A stretch of DNA of 64,000 nt from Prevotella sp. oral taxon 299 str. F0039 (GCF_000163055.2 NC_022111.1:310001-374000); one strand, 5' to 3'. Shown: positions 43,046-53,213, numbered from the stretch's first letter. The notes: generated by a model not told the origin, from the letters alone. A program made the numbers and translations.

Positions 43046-44779
43046 ATGAACGTTTTAGAATTAAGTGAGCAGGAAATTATTAGAAGACAGAGCTTGCAAG
43101 AATTAAAAAACATGGGAGTTGATCCTTATCCCGCAGCAGAATATCCCACAAATGCTTATTCTGTAGAGATAAAAGAAAACTTCAATGAAGAAGAACAACG
43201 TGAGGTTTGTATTGCAGGAAGAATGATGACCCGACGCATTATGGGTAAGGCTTCGTTTGCAGAACTTCAAGATTCAAAAGGAAGAATACAGGTTTATATC
43301 ACAAGAGATGATATTTGTCCTGATGAAAATAAAGATTTATATAATACTATTTTTAAACGTCTACTTGATATTGGTGACTTTATCGGAGTAAAAGGTTTTG
43401 TTTTTAGAACTCAAACAGGTGAAATATCGGTTCATGCAAAAGAGCTTGTGCTACTTAGCAAGAGCTTAAAACCACTTCCAATCGTTAAATATAAAGACGA
43501 TGTTGCATACGATAAGTTCGACGATCCTGAACTTCGCTATCGTCAACGTTATGTAGATTTGGTTGTAAACGATGGTATTAAAGATACTTTTTTGAAGAGA
43601 GCTACAGCTATAAAGACCCTTCGTGATGTTCTAGATGCAGCAGGTTATACAGAAGTGGAAACCCCAACTCTACAACAAATTGCAGGTGGAGCATCAGCAC
43701 GTCCATTCATAACACATTTCAATGCCTTAAATACAGAAATGTATATGCGTATTGCAACCGAGCTATATCTAAAACGATTGATAGTAGGAGGCTTTGAAGG
43801 TGTGTATGAAATAGGTAAGAATTTCCGTAATGAAGGAATGGATAAGACTCATAATCCAGAGTTTACTTGTATGGAACTTTATGTTCAATATAAGGATTAT
43901 AACTGGATGATGGACTTTACCGAGAAGCTTTTAGAAACTATTTGTATCGCAGTTAATGGCTCTGCAGAGACAGTTGTTGACGGAAAAACAATCAGTTTCA
44001 AGGCTCCTTATCGTCGTTTACCAATCTTAGATGCTATTAAAGAGAAGACAGGTTACGACTTAAACGGTCTTTCAGAAGAAGAAATTAGAGAGGTTTGCAA
44101 TAAACTTAACCTTGAAGTAGACGAGTCGATGGGTAAGGGTAAACTTATAGATGAAATCTTTGGAGAGTTCTGTGAAGGTTCATTTATACAGCCTACATTC
44201 ATCACTGACTATCCTGTTGAAATGTCACCACTAACTAAAAAGCATCGTTCTAAACCAGGATTGACTGAAAGATTCGAACTTATGGTTAACGGAAAAGAGT
44301 TAGCTAACGCCTATTCTGAGCTTAATGACCCTATAGATCAAGAGGAACGCTTTGTTGAACAAATGCGTTTAGCAGATAAAGGTGACGACGAAGCTATGAT
44401 TATTGATAAAGACTTCTTGCGTGCTTTGCAGTATGGTATGCCTCCAACATCAGGTATTGGTATCGGAATTGACCGTATGGTGATGTTGATGACAGGTCAA
44501 ACTGCAATTCAAGAGGTATTATTATTCCCTCAAATGCGTCCCGAAAAGACTATTCCAAGAAGCTCTGTTGCAGACTGGGAAGCTATCGGTGTAGATGCAG
44601 ACTGGGTGCCTTTATTCAATAAAGCAGGTTATAATTTAGTGTCAGATATCAAGGACTTAAAGGCACAAAAGCTACAAATGGATGTTTGTGGTGTTAATAA
44701 GAAATATAAATTGGAGCTAGATAATCCTAAAGTTGAAGATTTTCAAGCTTGGATAGACAACGCTTCAAGTAAGGCATAA
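43046..44779 (+). CDS. lysS: Lysyl-tRNA synthetase, class II
   Basis: 577 residues. An OB-fold anticodon domain (about 55-165) is followed by the class II core: motif 1 around FLKRATAIKTLRDVLDAAGYTEVETPTL, motif 2 FRNEGMDKTHNPEFT, and motif 3 GIGIGIDRMVMLMTG. A C-terminal extension of about 70 residues (QMRPEKTIPRS onward) is common in Bacteroidota LysS and resembles a helix-hairpin-helix-like tail. It charges tRNA-Lys. A hairpin terminator follows. Confidence 0.97.
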   Translation: MNVLELSEQEIIRRQSLQELKNMGVDPYPAAEYPTNAYSVEIKENFNEEEQREVCIAGRMMTRRIMGKASFAELQDSKGRIQVYITRDDICPDENKDLYNTIFKRLLDIGDFIGVKGFVFRTQTGEISVHAKELVLLSKSLKPLPIVKYKDDVAYDKFDDPELRYRQRYVDLVVNDGIKDTFLKRATAIKTLRDVLDAAGYTEVETPTLQQIAGGASARPFITHFNALNTEMYMRIATELYLKRLIVGGFEGVYEIGKNFRNEGMDKTHNPEFTCMELYVQYKDYNWMMDFTEKLLETICIAVNGSAETVVDGKTISFKAPYRRLPILDAIKEKTGYDLNGLSEEEIREVCNKLNLEVDESMGKGKLIDEIFGEFCEGSFIQPTFITDYPVEMSPLTKKHRSKPGLTERFELMVNGKELANAYSELNDPIDQEERFVEQMRLADKGDDEAMIIDKDFLRALQYGMPPTSGIGIGIDRMVMLMTGQTAIQEVLLFPQMRPEKTIPRSSVADWEAIGVDADWVPLFNKAGYNLVSDIKDLKAQKLQMDVCGVNKKYKLELDNPKVEDFQAWIDNASSKA

Positions 44780-44784
44780 TTAGT

Positions 44785-44849
44785 TATTCATAACTCATGT
44801 CATTCCTTTTTATGGACTAAATAGGGATGATGTGGGTTATGAATATTTT
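44785..44849 (+). terminator. Terminator of lysS
   Basis: TATTCATAAC (44785-44794) pairs with GTTATGAATA (44836-44845), with further pairing inside (CAT, TCAT, CC) and TTTT after it. It separates lysS from gpsA, whose ATG is 20 bases on. Confidence 0.65.
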
Positions 44850-44869
44850 ATTGTGAATAATCAAAAGAT

Positions 44870-45865
44870 ATGTTTGATTGCGGAAAAATAGCAATAATTG
44901 GAGGCGGTAGTTGGGCTACATCTATTGCAAAAATTGTTGTAAATAACACTCAACACATTGGTTGGTATATGCGAAGAGACGATAGCATAGAGAAGTTTCG
45001 ACGCTTAGGACATAATCCTTCCTATCTAACTAGTGTGCATTTCGATGTTAATCAAATATTCTTTTCATCAGATATAAATACTATTGTCGAGCAATATGAC
45101 ACATTAGTATTTGTTACTCCTTCTCCTTATTTAAAGAATCACCTACGTAAACTTAAGACACGCTTGCGTGATAAGTTTATCATTACGGCAATAAAGGGTA
45201 TTATCCCTGACGAAAACTTGGCGTGTTCGGATTATTTCCATCAAGTTTATGATGTGCCATATGGTAACATTGCGTGCATAGGAGGACCTTCTCATGCTGA
45301 GGAAGTGGCTCTAGAACGTTTGTCGTATCTCACTGTTGCGTGTGAAGATATAGATAAAGCAGAGGCTTTTAGCAATATACTTTCGTCTAAATTTATCAAG
45401 ACAAAGACCAGCACAGATGTACTTGGAATTGAATATTCGTCAGTTCTTAAAAATGTTTATGCTATCGCTTCGGGTGTATGTAGTGGTTTAAAGTATGGTG
45501 ATAACTTTCAAGCTGTTCTTGTTTCTAATGCGGTTCAAGAGATGAATCGTTTCCTTTCGACAGTGAAAGATATCCCAAGAAACATTTATGATTCTGTTTA
45601 TTTAGGAGATTTATTGGTTACTGGCTACTCAAACTTTAGTAGAAACAGAACCTTTGGTACAATGATTGGTAAAGGATATAGTGTAAAGAGTGCCCAAATA
45701 GAAATGGAAATGATCGCAGAAGGCTATTTTGGCACAAAGTGCATGAAAGAAATTAATAGATACTTGCATGTAAATATGCCCATACTTGATGCTGTTTATA
45801 ACATTTTGTATGAACGTATTTCGCCTCAAGTAGAAATAAAATTGCTTACAGACTCATTCAGATAA
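44870..45865 (+). CDS. gpsA: Glycerol-3-phosphate dehydrogenase [NAD(P)+]
   Basis: 331 residues. Rossmann motif IIGGGSWATSIAKI at the N-terminus; the central catalytic Lys lies in LKNVYAIASGVCSGLKYGDN, and RNRTFGTMIGKG is the substrate-binding part of the C-terminal domain. It makes glycerol-3-phosphate for phospholipids from dihydroxyacetone phosphate. It is followed after 18 bp by pgi, an order seen in other Bacteroidota. Confidence 0.95.
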   Translation: MFDCGKIAIIGGGSWATSIAKIVVNNTQHIGWYMRRDDSIEKFRRLGHNPSYLTSVHFDVNQIFFSSDINTIVEQYDTLVFVTPSPYLKNHLRKLKTRLRDKFIITAIKGIIPDENLACSDYFHQVYDVPYGNIACIGGPSHAEEVALERLSYLTVACEDIDKAEAFSNILSSKFIKTKTSTDVLGIEYSSVLKNVYAIASGVCSGLKYGDNFQAVLVSNAVQEMNRFLSTVKDIPRNIYDSVYLGDLLVTGYSNFSRNRTFGTMIGKGYSVKSAQIEMEMIAEGYFGTKCMKEINRYLHVNMPILDAVYNILYERISPQVEIKLLTDSFR

Positions 45866-45883
45866 AATTTAAAAATTTCAGAT

Positions 45884-47242
45884 ATGAAGAAAATAAAATT
45901 AAACATTAGTAAGGCTGCATCATTCCTTTCACAAGGCGCAGTGCAAGCTTATGAACCTAAAGTGAAGGCTGCTCAACAAGCATTAGAACAAGGAACATGT
46001 CCAGGAAACGATTTTTTAGGTTGGTTACATCTACCTTCTTCAATCACAACAGCTTTTCTTCAAGAAATTCAAGATTGTGCTAACACATTGAGAGAAAAAT
46101 GCGATACCATCGTAGTTGCAGGTATCGGAGGTAGCTATTTGGGTGCTCGTGCTGTTATTGAAGCCCTAGGTAACTCTTTTTCTTGGTTAGTTCAAGATTC
46201 AAAGAACCCTACAATTGTATTTGCAGGAAATAATATTGGTGAAGATTATCTTTATGAATTGAGTCAATATCTTAAAGGAAAGAAATTTGGAGTCATCAAT
46301 ATTTCAAAGTCAGGAACAACAACTGAAACAGCTCTTGCATTCCGTTTGTTAAAAAAACAATGTGAAGATCAAAGAGGAAAAGAAGAGGCTAAAGACGTAA
46401 TTGTTGCTATTACCGATGCAACAAAGGGTGCTGCTAGAGCTGCAGCAACAAAAGAAGGCTATAAAACTTTTGTTATTCCTGATAACGTTGGTGGTCGTTT
46501 TTCTGTTTTAACTCCAGTTGGTTTACTTCCAATTGCATGTGCAGGATTCGATGTTCAAGCATTGGTTAAGGGTGCAACAGATATGGAAAAGGAAACAGGT
46601 GTAGACGTTCCATTCAACGAAAACATTGCTGCTCAATATGCAGCAGTGCGCAATGCCCTTTACAATGAGTTGGGTAAGAAAATCGAAATCATGGTGAACT
46701 ATCAACCAAAGCTACACTTCTTTAGCGAATGGTGGAAGCAATTATATGGCGAAAGCGAAGGAAAAGACAACAAAGGTATTTATCCTTCATCATGTGATTT
46801 CACTACTGACCTTCATTCTATGGGTCAATGGATTCAAGAAGGCGAAAGAACTATCTTCGAAACTGTTATTAGTGTAGAAGAGAGCAACCACACATTGTTG
46901 TTCCCAAGTGATGAAGAAAACCTCGACGGATTGAATTTCTTAGCTGGAAAACGTGTAGACGATGTGAACAAGATGGCAGAACTTGGAACCCAACTAGCAC
47001 ACGTAGATGGTGGAGTTCCTAACATCTTAGTAAGCGTTCCACAACTAAATGAATATTATTTAGGACAACTTATCTACTTCTTTGAAATTGCTTGCGGTAT
47101 CAGCGGTAATGTTTTAGAGGTTAATCCATTTAATCAACCAGGTGTAGAAGCATATAAAAAGAATATGTTTGCTTTGCTAGAAAAACCTGGATATGAAGCA
47201 GAAAGCAAAGCTATTAAAGAGCGTTTACAAAACGAACAATAA
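45884..47242 (+). CDS. pgi: Glucose-6-phosphate isomerase
   Basis: 452 residues, the short bacterial form. [36 protein letters not shown] and [10 protein letters not shown] form the phosphosugar isomerase domains; the late [13 protein letters not shown] carries the conserved Gln/Lys region. It interconverts glucose-6-phosphate and fructose-6-phosphate. Probably co-transcribed with gpsA. Confidence 0.97.
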   Translation: MKKIKLNISKAASFLSQGAVQAYEPKVKAAQQALEQGTCPGNDFLGWLHLPSSITTAFLQEIQDCANTLREKCDTIVVAGIGGSYLGARAVIEALGNSFSWLVQDSKNPTIVFAGNNIGEDYLYELSQYLKGKKFGVINISKSGTTTETALAFRLLKKQCEDQRGKEEAKDVIVAITDATKGAARAAATKEGYKTFVIPDNVGGRFSVLTPVGLLPIACAGFDVQALVKGATDMEKETGVDVPFNENIAAQYAAVRNALYNELGKKIEIMVNYQPKLHFFSEWWKQLYGESEGKDNKGIYPSSCDFTTDLHSMGQWIQEGERTIFETVISVEESNHTLLFPSDEENLDGLNFLAGKRVDDVNKMAELGTQLAHVDGGVPNILVSVPQLNEYYLGQLIYFFEIACGISGNVLEVNPFNQPGVEAYKKNMFALLEKPGYEAESKAIKERLQNEQ

Positions 47243-47258
47243 GTAGTTATATATTATA

Positions 47259-47340
47259 AGTTTACAAGTTAAGAGACTTTTGGTTATATCTCCACTAAAG
47301 AAAATACCAGAAATGCTCTTCACTTGTAAACTTTTCTTTT
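47259..47340 (+). terminator. Probable terminator of gpsA-pgi
   Basis: AGTTTACAAGT (47259-47269) pairs perfectly with ACTTGTAAACT (47322-47332) and TTTCTTTT follows. The loop is long (52 bases), which lowers confidence. Confidence 0.5.
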
Positions 47341-47379
47341 AAAATCATCAATCAACCATCAATACGTTTATTTATAGTT

Positions 47380-48099
47380 ATGTTTCAACAAGTCATTCAT
47401 CAGTATAAAGAAGATCATCAGTTATCAACCTTTCAGCCCAAAGCTGTACTCTTTGATATGGATGGAGTGCTCTATGATTCAATGAAAAACCATACTTATG
47501 CGTGGCAAGAAGCAATGAAAAAGTTTGGCTTAGACGTGCCTGCAGAGATGACTTATCAATACGAAGGCATGCGAGGTGTTGAAACAATACAGATATTGAT
47601 GCGTGAACAAAGAAACGAAACGATTGATGAAGATGAGGCTCTACGCATGTATAATGAAAAAGCTCGTGTGTTCGAAACATTGCCCACAGCGCCCATTATG
47701 CCTGGAGTTTTAAAGTTGATGCATAAGATTAAGGATGCAGGACTGCAAATTGTGGTCGTTACAGGAAGTGCTCAAAAACCTTTAATTGAGCGTCTTTTAA
47801 CCGACTTCGAAGGCTTTATTGTGCGTGAAAAGATTGTTTCGGCTTATGATGTAACACGAGGAAAGCCTGCTCCCGACCCTTATTTAAAAGGATTATTGAA
47901 GGCTGGTGGCTTGCAACCAAACGAAGCTATGGTTGTAGAAAATGCACCCTTAGGAGTTAGTGCAGGTGTTGCTGCAGGCATATTAACCATTGCAGTGAAC
48001 AGCGGACCATTGCCCAACGAGGCTCTTTCGTCACGAGGTGCAGCTGTGGTGTACGACGATATGGAGCAATTGGCTAACGACTGGCACGTTTGTTGGTAA
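47380..48099 (+). CDS. HAD-family phosphatase/phosphoglucomutase-like hydrolase
   Basis: 239 residues. Motif I is AVLFDMDGVLYDSMKNH (two catalytic Asp), motif II VVVTGSAQ, motif III the Lys in TRGKPAPDPYLKGL and motif IV VVENAPLGVSAGVAAG. The helical cap after motif I puts it in the beta-phosphoglucomutase/GPH subgroup. The likely substrate is a sugar phosphate; context (pgi upstream) agrees but does not prove it. Confidence 0.88.
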   Translation: MFQQVIHQYKEDHQLSTFQPKAVLFDMDGVLYDSMKNHTYAWQEAMKKFGLDVPAEMTYQYEGMRGVETIQILMREQRNETIDEDEALRMYNEKARVFETLPTAPIMPGVLKLMHKIKDAGLQIVVVTGSAQKPLIERLLTDFEGFIVREKIVSAYDVTRGKPAPDPYLKGLLKAGGLQPNEAMVVENAPLGVSAGVAAGILTIAVNSGPLPNEALSSRGAAVVYDDMEQLANDWHVCW

Positions 48100-48181
48100 G
48101 TCTTTTTCTTTCGGCAGCACAGCCTTTGTTTTGTAGTAACTTTTTTATTGTTGCTAATAGAATCTTAATTGTTCTGTAATA

Positions 48182-48291
48182 GCATTGCTTTTAATGGGTA
48201 AAAGCATTCCTTTTACCGCCTAATTACATCGCTTTTACTTACCAATTACATTGAGTTTGTTTTTCGATTGCATCGCCCCTTGTTGCAATTG
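48182..48291 (+). repeat. 22-bp phased repeat array 9
   Basis: Units at 48182 (GCATTGCTTTT), 48204 (GCATTCCTTTT), 48226 (ACATCGCTTTT), 48248 (ACATTGAGTTT) and 48270 (GCATCGCCCCT). The sequence decays from left to right while the 22-bp spacing is kept. It fills the gap between the converging HAD and ogt genes. A further weak copy may lie just to the left at 48160. Confidence 0.83.
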
Positions 48292-48301
48292 CATTTCTTC
48301 T

Positions 48302-48865
48302 TTATTTCAAGAAGTCGTCTGCTTTGAATAAAGAGGTAAAAATATTGTGTTGATTATGTTGCTCTAATTGCAATAAAAAAGCCTTTTTATTCAATCCACC
48401 TGCATAGCCAACCAGTTCTCCTTTGCTTCCTATCACTCGGTGGCAGGGCACTATTATCGAAATAAAGTTCTTGTTATTGGCATTGGCAACGGCTCTAACA
48501 GCTTGCTCATTTCCAACATTTTGAGCAAGAGTTTTATAAGAAATGGTTGTGCCATAAGGTATGTTTATCAGCTCATTCCATGTTGATTGCTGAAAAGTTG
48601 TACCCCAGGTGTGGATAGGGAGATTGAAATTAGAGCGTGTTTGGTTGAAATATTCGTCTAACTGACGCTCCGTTTCTTCAATAATAGGTGACGAATGATG
48701 AACGAATGAGGCACCACTTAGGCTTTGAATCTTTTTCAATCGCTTTTCAAAAGATGCGTTTTCTTCCCACAAACACAGGCAAAGAGAATCTTGATAACTA
48801 CCCAATAGCAAGGTGCCAATAGGCGAGTGGTAGGGTGATAATTCTATTATTTTGTTCTCTTTCAT
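48302..48865 (-). CDS. ogt: Methylated-DNA-protein cysteine methyltransferase
   Basis: 187 residues from ATG 48865. IIVPCHRVIG contains the acceptor Cys141; the helix-turn-helix and Arg finger region QAVRAVANANNKN and the final YAGGLNKKAFLLQLE complete the MGMT/Ogt signature. It removes O6-alkyl groups from guanine in a suicide reaction. It follows mnmA by about 60 bp on the same strand. Confidence 0.95.
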   Translation of the reverse strand: MKENKIIELSPYHSPIGTLLLGSYQDSLCLCLWEENASFEKRLKKIQSLSGASFVHHSSPIIEETERQLDEYFNQTRSNFNLPIHTWGTTFQQSTWNELINIPYGTTISYKTLAQNVGNEQAVRAVANANNKNFISIIVPCHRVIGSKGELVGYAGGLNKKAFLLQLEQHNQHNIFTSLFKADDFLK

Positions 48866-48926
48866 CAGCAATAAAAAAGGAAGAAAAGCTCATTCACATT
48901 CCTTCCTATAATATAATAAGGTCTAC

Positions 48927-50000
48927 TTAAATACTTATCTCTCCAGAACCGATGCATCGATGATGCTCTTCATCATACACAACGCAGAACTGTCCTGGTG
49001 CAACTCCGTGTATAGGGCACTCAGAATACAAACGATATTCATTGTTGTTGATCTTCTCCATGCGTGCTTTATGGAACTCTGGGGTGTGTCTTATCTTGAA
49101 AGTAACATTGCTTAAATCAACTTCTTCGGTAAGGAAATGAAAGTCGCTAACGCCAAATTCAGATTTAAAAGCACTACTTGGCTCATAGCCTTTGCTTACA
49201 TATAAAATGTTATTGTTTACATCTTTCTTCACAACAAACCATGGTCCGCCGCCAAAACCTAAGCCATGACGTTGTCCAATGGTGTAAAACCATAAGCCTT
49301 TGTGTTGACCTATGCGCTTGTTTGTTTGTAATTCGAGTACTTCTCCAATGTTTTCGCCTAGATATTTGCGAATATAGTCGTTGTAATTGATTTTTCCTAA
49401 GAAGCAAATACCTTGTGAGTCTTTTCTTTTAGCATTGATAAGGTGTTCACGTTCGGCAATAACTCGCACCTCATCTTTTTGAAAATGACCGATAGGGAAT
49501 ATGGCTTTTTTAAGTTGCCAATCGTATATTTGGGCTAAAAAGTCGGTTTGGTCTTTCACAGGATCAGGACTTGTAACCAGCCATTTCTTGCCATTTATTA
49601 TCTCAGTTTGGGCATAATGGCCTGTAGCAATTAAGTCATAGTCCTTTCCTTTCTTATCATGAAAGGCTCCAAACTTAATCAATCGGTTGCACATTACATC
49701 AGGATTAGGTGTAAAGCCCGCCTTAACCTTGTCCATTGTATATTTAGTTACTTGGTCCCAGTATTCTTTATGGCAATCAATCACTTCAAGTTTGCAACCG
49801 TAACGATGTGCAACAGCAGTCGCCATTTCAAGGTCTTCTTCAGAAGAACAATCCCATTCTTCCTCTTGTTCTGGACCAATTTTGATATAAAAACAATCGG
49901 GTTTGAGGCCTTGTTGTACCAACTCGTAAAGTACAACCGAACTATCTACGCCTCCAGAAAGCAATACTGCGATCTTTTTATCCTGTAAATTTTCATTCAT
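48927..50000 (-). CDS. mnmA: tRNA-specific 2-thiouridylase MnmA
   Basis: 357 residues. PP-loop VLLSGGVDSSVV at the N-terminus, catalytic Cys in NPDVMCNRLIKFG and the second Cys in SQGICFLGKINY, both conserved in MnmA. It thiolates U34 of tRNAs for Lys, Glu and Gln. A TAagTTTG box lies six bases before the ATG, so the mRNA may lack a leader. Followed by ogt. Confidence 0.96.
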   Translation of the reverse strand: MNENLQDKKIAVLLSGGVDSSVVLYELVQQGLKPDCFYIKIGPEQEEEWDCSSEEDLEMATAVAHRYGCKLEVIDCHKEYWDQVTKYTMDKVKAGFTPNPDVMCNRLIKFGAFHDKKGKDYDLIATGHYAQTEIINGKKWLVTSPDPVKDQTDFLAQIYDWQLKKAIFPIGHFQKDEVRVIAEREHLINAKRKDSQGICFLGKINYNDYIRKYLGENIGEVLELQTNKRIGQHKGLWFYTIGQRHGLGFGGGPWFVVKKDVNNNILYVSKGYEPSSAFKSEFGVSDFHFLTEEVDLSNVTFKIRHTPEFHKARMEKINNNEYRLYSECPIHGVAPGQFCVVYDEEHHRCIGSGEISI

Positions 50001-50006
50001 AGACTA

Positions 50007-50014
50007 CAAACTTA
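50007..50014 (-). promoter_or_regulatory. -7 promoter element very close to the mnmA start
   Basis: The minus strand reads TAagTTTG with six bases between it and the mnmA ATG. No -33 element is clear. Confidence 0.45.
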
Positions 50015-50059
50015 CAATATTTTTTTCGTTTTAACACTACGAAAGAGAATAAAAATAGC

Positions 50060-50067
50060 TAACTTTG
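50060..50067 (+). promoter_or_regulatory. -7 promoter element for dnaX
   Basis: TAacTTTG followed by GCAACAAATG, 88 bases before the dnaX start. The -33 region is unclear. Confidence 0.5.
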
Positions 50068-50155
50068 CAACAAATGATGTTATTATAAAAGATATTATAT
50101 TTTGTAGCAATACGATATTTTTTGAGATATTGTTATTGAACAAAAAGACCATAAT

Positions 50156-51931
50156 ATGGAAGAATATATAGTTTCAGCCCGTAAATATCGCCCCGCATCT
50201 TTTGATACCGTAGTAGGACAAAAGGCACTAACAGAAACGCTAAAGAATGCAATAAAGGCGAATAAATTGGCGCATGCATACCTCTTTTGTGGACCTCGTG
50301 GAGTGGGAAAGACCACTTGTGCCCGTATTTTTGCAAAGACAATCAACTGCTTTACACCAACTGCTCAAGGCGAAGCGTGTAATCATTGCGAAAGTTGTGC
50401 AGCCTTTAATGAGCAACGTTCGTTTAATATTTTTGAGTTAGATGCTGCAAGTAACAACTCAGTTGAGAACATAAAAGCCCTCATGGAGCAAACACGTATC
50501 CCGCCACAAGTGGGCAAATACAAGGTGTTTATTATCGACGAGGTGCACATGTTGTCGACAGCTGCGTTCAATGCGTTCTTGAAAACACTCGAAGAACCAC
50601 CCGCACATGTTATCTTTATCCTTGCAACTACCGAGAAACATAAGATTCTTCCAACCATTCTTTCACGCTGTCAGATATACGATTTCGAGAGAATGACAGT
50701 GCAAGACATTGTGAATCATCTCGAAAGTGTGGCAAAGCAAGAGGGAATAACTTACGAATCAGAAGCCTTAACCATTATTGCAGAGAAGGCAGATGGCGGT
50801 ATGCGTGATGCACTTTCAATCTTTGATCAAACCGCTTCGTTTGCTCAAGGTAACATAACTTATGCTAAAGTGCTCGAAGATCTCAATGTTTTAGATGTTG
50901 AGAATTATTTTAAAATGATTGATTTCTCTCTCGAAAATAAGGTGAGCGAATTGATGTTATTGCTTAATTCTATTGTTTCTAGAGGATTCGACTATGGAAA
51001 TATATCGGTAGGACTAGCTGCTCACATTCGAAATGTATTGATGTCGAAAGACGAAAAGACTGTTTCTCTAATCGAAACAAGCGATTCTTTGCGACAAAGA
51101 TATAAAGAACAGGCTGCAAAATGCCCTACATCGTTCCTTTATAAGGCTTTAAAACTCCTCAATCAGTGCGACATTAACTATAAACAAAGTAGTAATAAGG
51201 CTCTACTTGTTGAACTAACACTTATTCAGGTGGCGCAAATCACCCAGCCAGAGGATGCTGATTCCGATGCATCGGGGCGCAGCCCTAAATGTTTAAAAAC
51301 CCTGTTTAAGCTATTAACTGCCAGCAATCGCACCACAACAGATAAGCAGGTGTCTGTAAGCGATAAACAAAAGGCGGTTCAACCCATTGTGTCTAAACCT
51401 AAAGAGTCTACAACTTCAGTTAAGACAGAGCAACCTAAAGCCACTAATAATCCATCTCGCCCACGTCTAAAGATTACAGATTTGGCTGTAACTTCGAAAG
51501 GAATGGGAGCAAGAAGCAATGTGGTAAAAGAGGAAAATGAAGAGTTAGTGAACACAGAAGAGCAGACTTCGACTTTCACTGACGAAGATTTGAGAGAGAA
51601 ATGGATATCTATGTGCAACCGAATGCCTCAAAAGATGAAGGCAATGGCTATGCGTATGAAAAATATGAAGTTGCATATCACCACGCTACCCAATATCGAA
51701 GTGGTGGTAGATAACCAAATATTGCTTACTCAGATGAATGATATTCTTGCACGATTAGAAATAACTATGGCGCAAGACCTCAAAAATAAAGATGTGAAAA
51801 TATCGCTTCGTTTGGCAAAGAAAGAAGAGTTAAAACCCATATTAACCGATAGAGAGGTGTTTGCAAAGCTACTTCAAAACAACCATTCGCTTGTAACTTT
51901 GAAAGAAGCGTTAAAGTTAGAGCTCTCTTAA
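50156..51931 (+). CDS. dnaX: DNA polymerase III subunits gamma and tau
   Basis: 591 residues. AAA+ clamp-loader module: Walker A GPRGVGKTTCARIFAKT, zinc-binding cysteines (NCF, CNHCESC), Walker B FIIDEVHML and the SRC motif (ILSRCQIYDFER). The C-terminal third is a low-complexity linker followed by a tau-like domain. It loads the sliding clamp and couples polymerase to helicase. The long coding region has no obvious slippery A run forming gamma by frameshift, so only tau length may be made. Confidence 0.96.
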   Translation: MEEYIVSARKYRPASFDTVVGQKALTETLKNAIKANKLAHAYLFCGPRGVGKTTCARIFAKTINCFTPTAQGEACNHCESCAAFNEQRSFNIFELDAASNNSVENIKALMEQTRIPPQVGKYKVFIIDEVHMLSTAAFNAFLKTLEEPPAHVIFILATTEKHKILPTILSRCQIYDFERMTVQDIVNHLESVAKQEGITYESEALTIIAEKADGGMRDALSIFDQTASFAQGNITYAKVLEDLNVLDVENYFKMIDFSLENKVSELMLLLNSIVSRGFDYGNISVGLAAHIRNVLMSKDEKTVSLIETSDSLRQRYKEQAAKCPTSFLYKALKLLNQCDINYKQSSNKALLVELTLIQVAQITQPEDADSDASGRSPKCLKTLFKLLTASNRTTTDKQVSVSDKQKAVQPIVSKPKESTTSVKTEQPKATNNPSRPRLKITDLAVTSKGMGARSNVVKEENEELVNTEEQTSTFTDEDLREKWISMCNRMPQKMKAMAMRMKNMKLHITTLPNIEVVVDNQILLTQMNDILARLEITMAQDLKNKDVKISLRLAKKEELKPILTDREVFAKLLQNNHSLVTLKEALKLELS

Positions 51932-52020
51932 GTAAAGCACTTGTTGCAGAATTGCATAGCAACTCTTTAATAAAAAAGAACAAAGCCCCCTCAAAACATT
52001 AAGAATAGAAATAGAAAAGC

Positions 52021-52065
52021 AAAAAATAATGGTGTTTCTTCATTTGAGAAACACCATTATTTTTT
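52021..52065. terminator. Bidirectional terminator between dnaX and asnA
   Basis: AAAATAATGGTGTTTCT on the left pairs with AGAAACACCATTATTTT on the right across a 7-base loop. The T run on the right overlaps the asnA stop codon. Flanking genes converge. Confidence 0.85.
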
Positions 52066-53101
52066 ATATTAGTGGAATACCAGCAGCATCACATTCGTTG
52101 CGCATTTCATTGGTCCAAATACTTGCTTGTATTTCTCCTATGTGCGCTTTGTGTAGCAATATCATACACAAACGACTCTGACCAATTCCACCGCCTATTG
52201 ATAAAGGTAGTTTATGGTTGAGCAGTTGTTGGTGGAAATACAATTCTTTTCTATCTAAAGAATCACTTATTTCAAGCTGTTCCATAAGCGATTGCTCATT
52301 AACTCTTATACCCATAGACGATAGTTCGATTGCTCTTTCCAGAATTGGATACCAAATTAAAATATCACCATTCAATCCACGCAATCCATTTTCACCCATA
52401 GAGTGCCAGTCATCGTAGTCAGGTGCACGATTATCGTGCTTTTCTCCGTTACTTAAAACATCTCCAATACCAATGATAAACACCGCTCCAAACTCTTTAC
52501 AAATAACATTCTCACGTTCTTTTGCAGACAAGTTAGGATAGCGTTGCAATAATTCTTCGCTATGAATGAAATGAATTTCCTTAGGTAAGAAAGGCTTTAA
52601 GCCTTGATAGGTTTCGCAAACGAGGTATTCGGTGCGACGAATAGCAGAGTAGATGCGTTCTACAACATTCTTAAGGAAAGCCACATTGCGATTGCTTTTA
52701 TTGATAACCGCCTCCCAGTCCCATTGGTCTACATATAAAGAATGAAGGTTGTCTAATTCCTCATCGGCACGAATTGCATTCATATCCGTATATATTCCGT
52801 GACCATCTTCAATACCATGTTCAGCCAAAGTCAATCTCTTCCATTTTGCAAGCGAATGAACCACCTCAGCATGTGCATCGTTTAAGTCTTTTATTGGGAA
52901 AGTAACAGCTCGTTCAGTTCCATTCAAATCGTCGTTAATACCCAATCCTTTTAAGACGAAAAGGGGGGCGGTTACACGGCGAAGATGAAGTTCTGTTGAA
53001 AAGTTCTGTTGAAAAAAGTCTTTAATCAGTTTAATTCCTTGCTCTGTTTGATGCTTATTGAGCAGTGCATTATAATCTTTTGGAAGAATGAGTTGCGCCA
53101 T
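52064..53101 (-). CDS. asnA: Aspartate-ammonia ligase
   Basis: 345 residues. Class II synthetase-like fold with LHLRRVTAPLFVLKGLGINDDLNGTERAV-type start, KWKRLTLAEHGI, LYVDQWDWE, and the C-terminal GGGIGQSRLCMILL (motif 3 with Arg). It makes asparagine from aspartate and free ammonia with ATP. It is a single gene with a TAccTTTG element 25 bases upstream. Confidence 0.96.
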   Translation of the reverse strand: MAQLILPKDYNALLNKHQTEQGIKLIKDFFQQNFSTELHLRRVTAPLFVLKGLGINDDLNGTERAVTFPIKDLNDAHAEVVHSLAKWKRLTLAEHGIEDGHGIYTDMNAIRADEELDNLHSLYVDQWDWEAVINKSNRNVAFLKNVVERIYSAIRRTEYLVCETYQGLKPFLPKEIHFIHSEELLQRYPNLSAKERENVICKEFGAVFIIGIGDVLSNGEKHDNRAPDYDDWHSMGENGLRGLNGDILIWYPILERAIELSSMGIRVNEQSLMEQLEISDSLDRKELYFHQQLLNHKLPLSIGGGIGQSRLCMILLHKAHIGEIQASIWTNEMRNECDAAGIPLI

Positions 53102-53125
53102 ATCTTTTTATAATTATTTTGGTTA

Positions 53126-53133
53126 CAAAGGTA
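53126..53133 (-). promoter_or_regulatory. -7 promoter element for asnA
   Basis: The minus strand reads TAccTTTG, 24 bases before the asnA ATG. No clear -33. Confidence 0.5.
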
Positions 53134-53213
53134 TATAAAATGCCGTCTATAACGGCTTTTTATAGGTATTAATTTTGATTTCTCGTTTGTTTAGTTTAAA
53201 TTTGCATGTCTTT

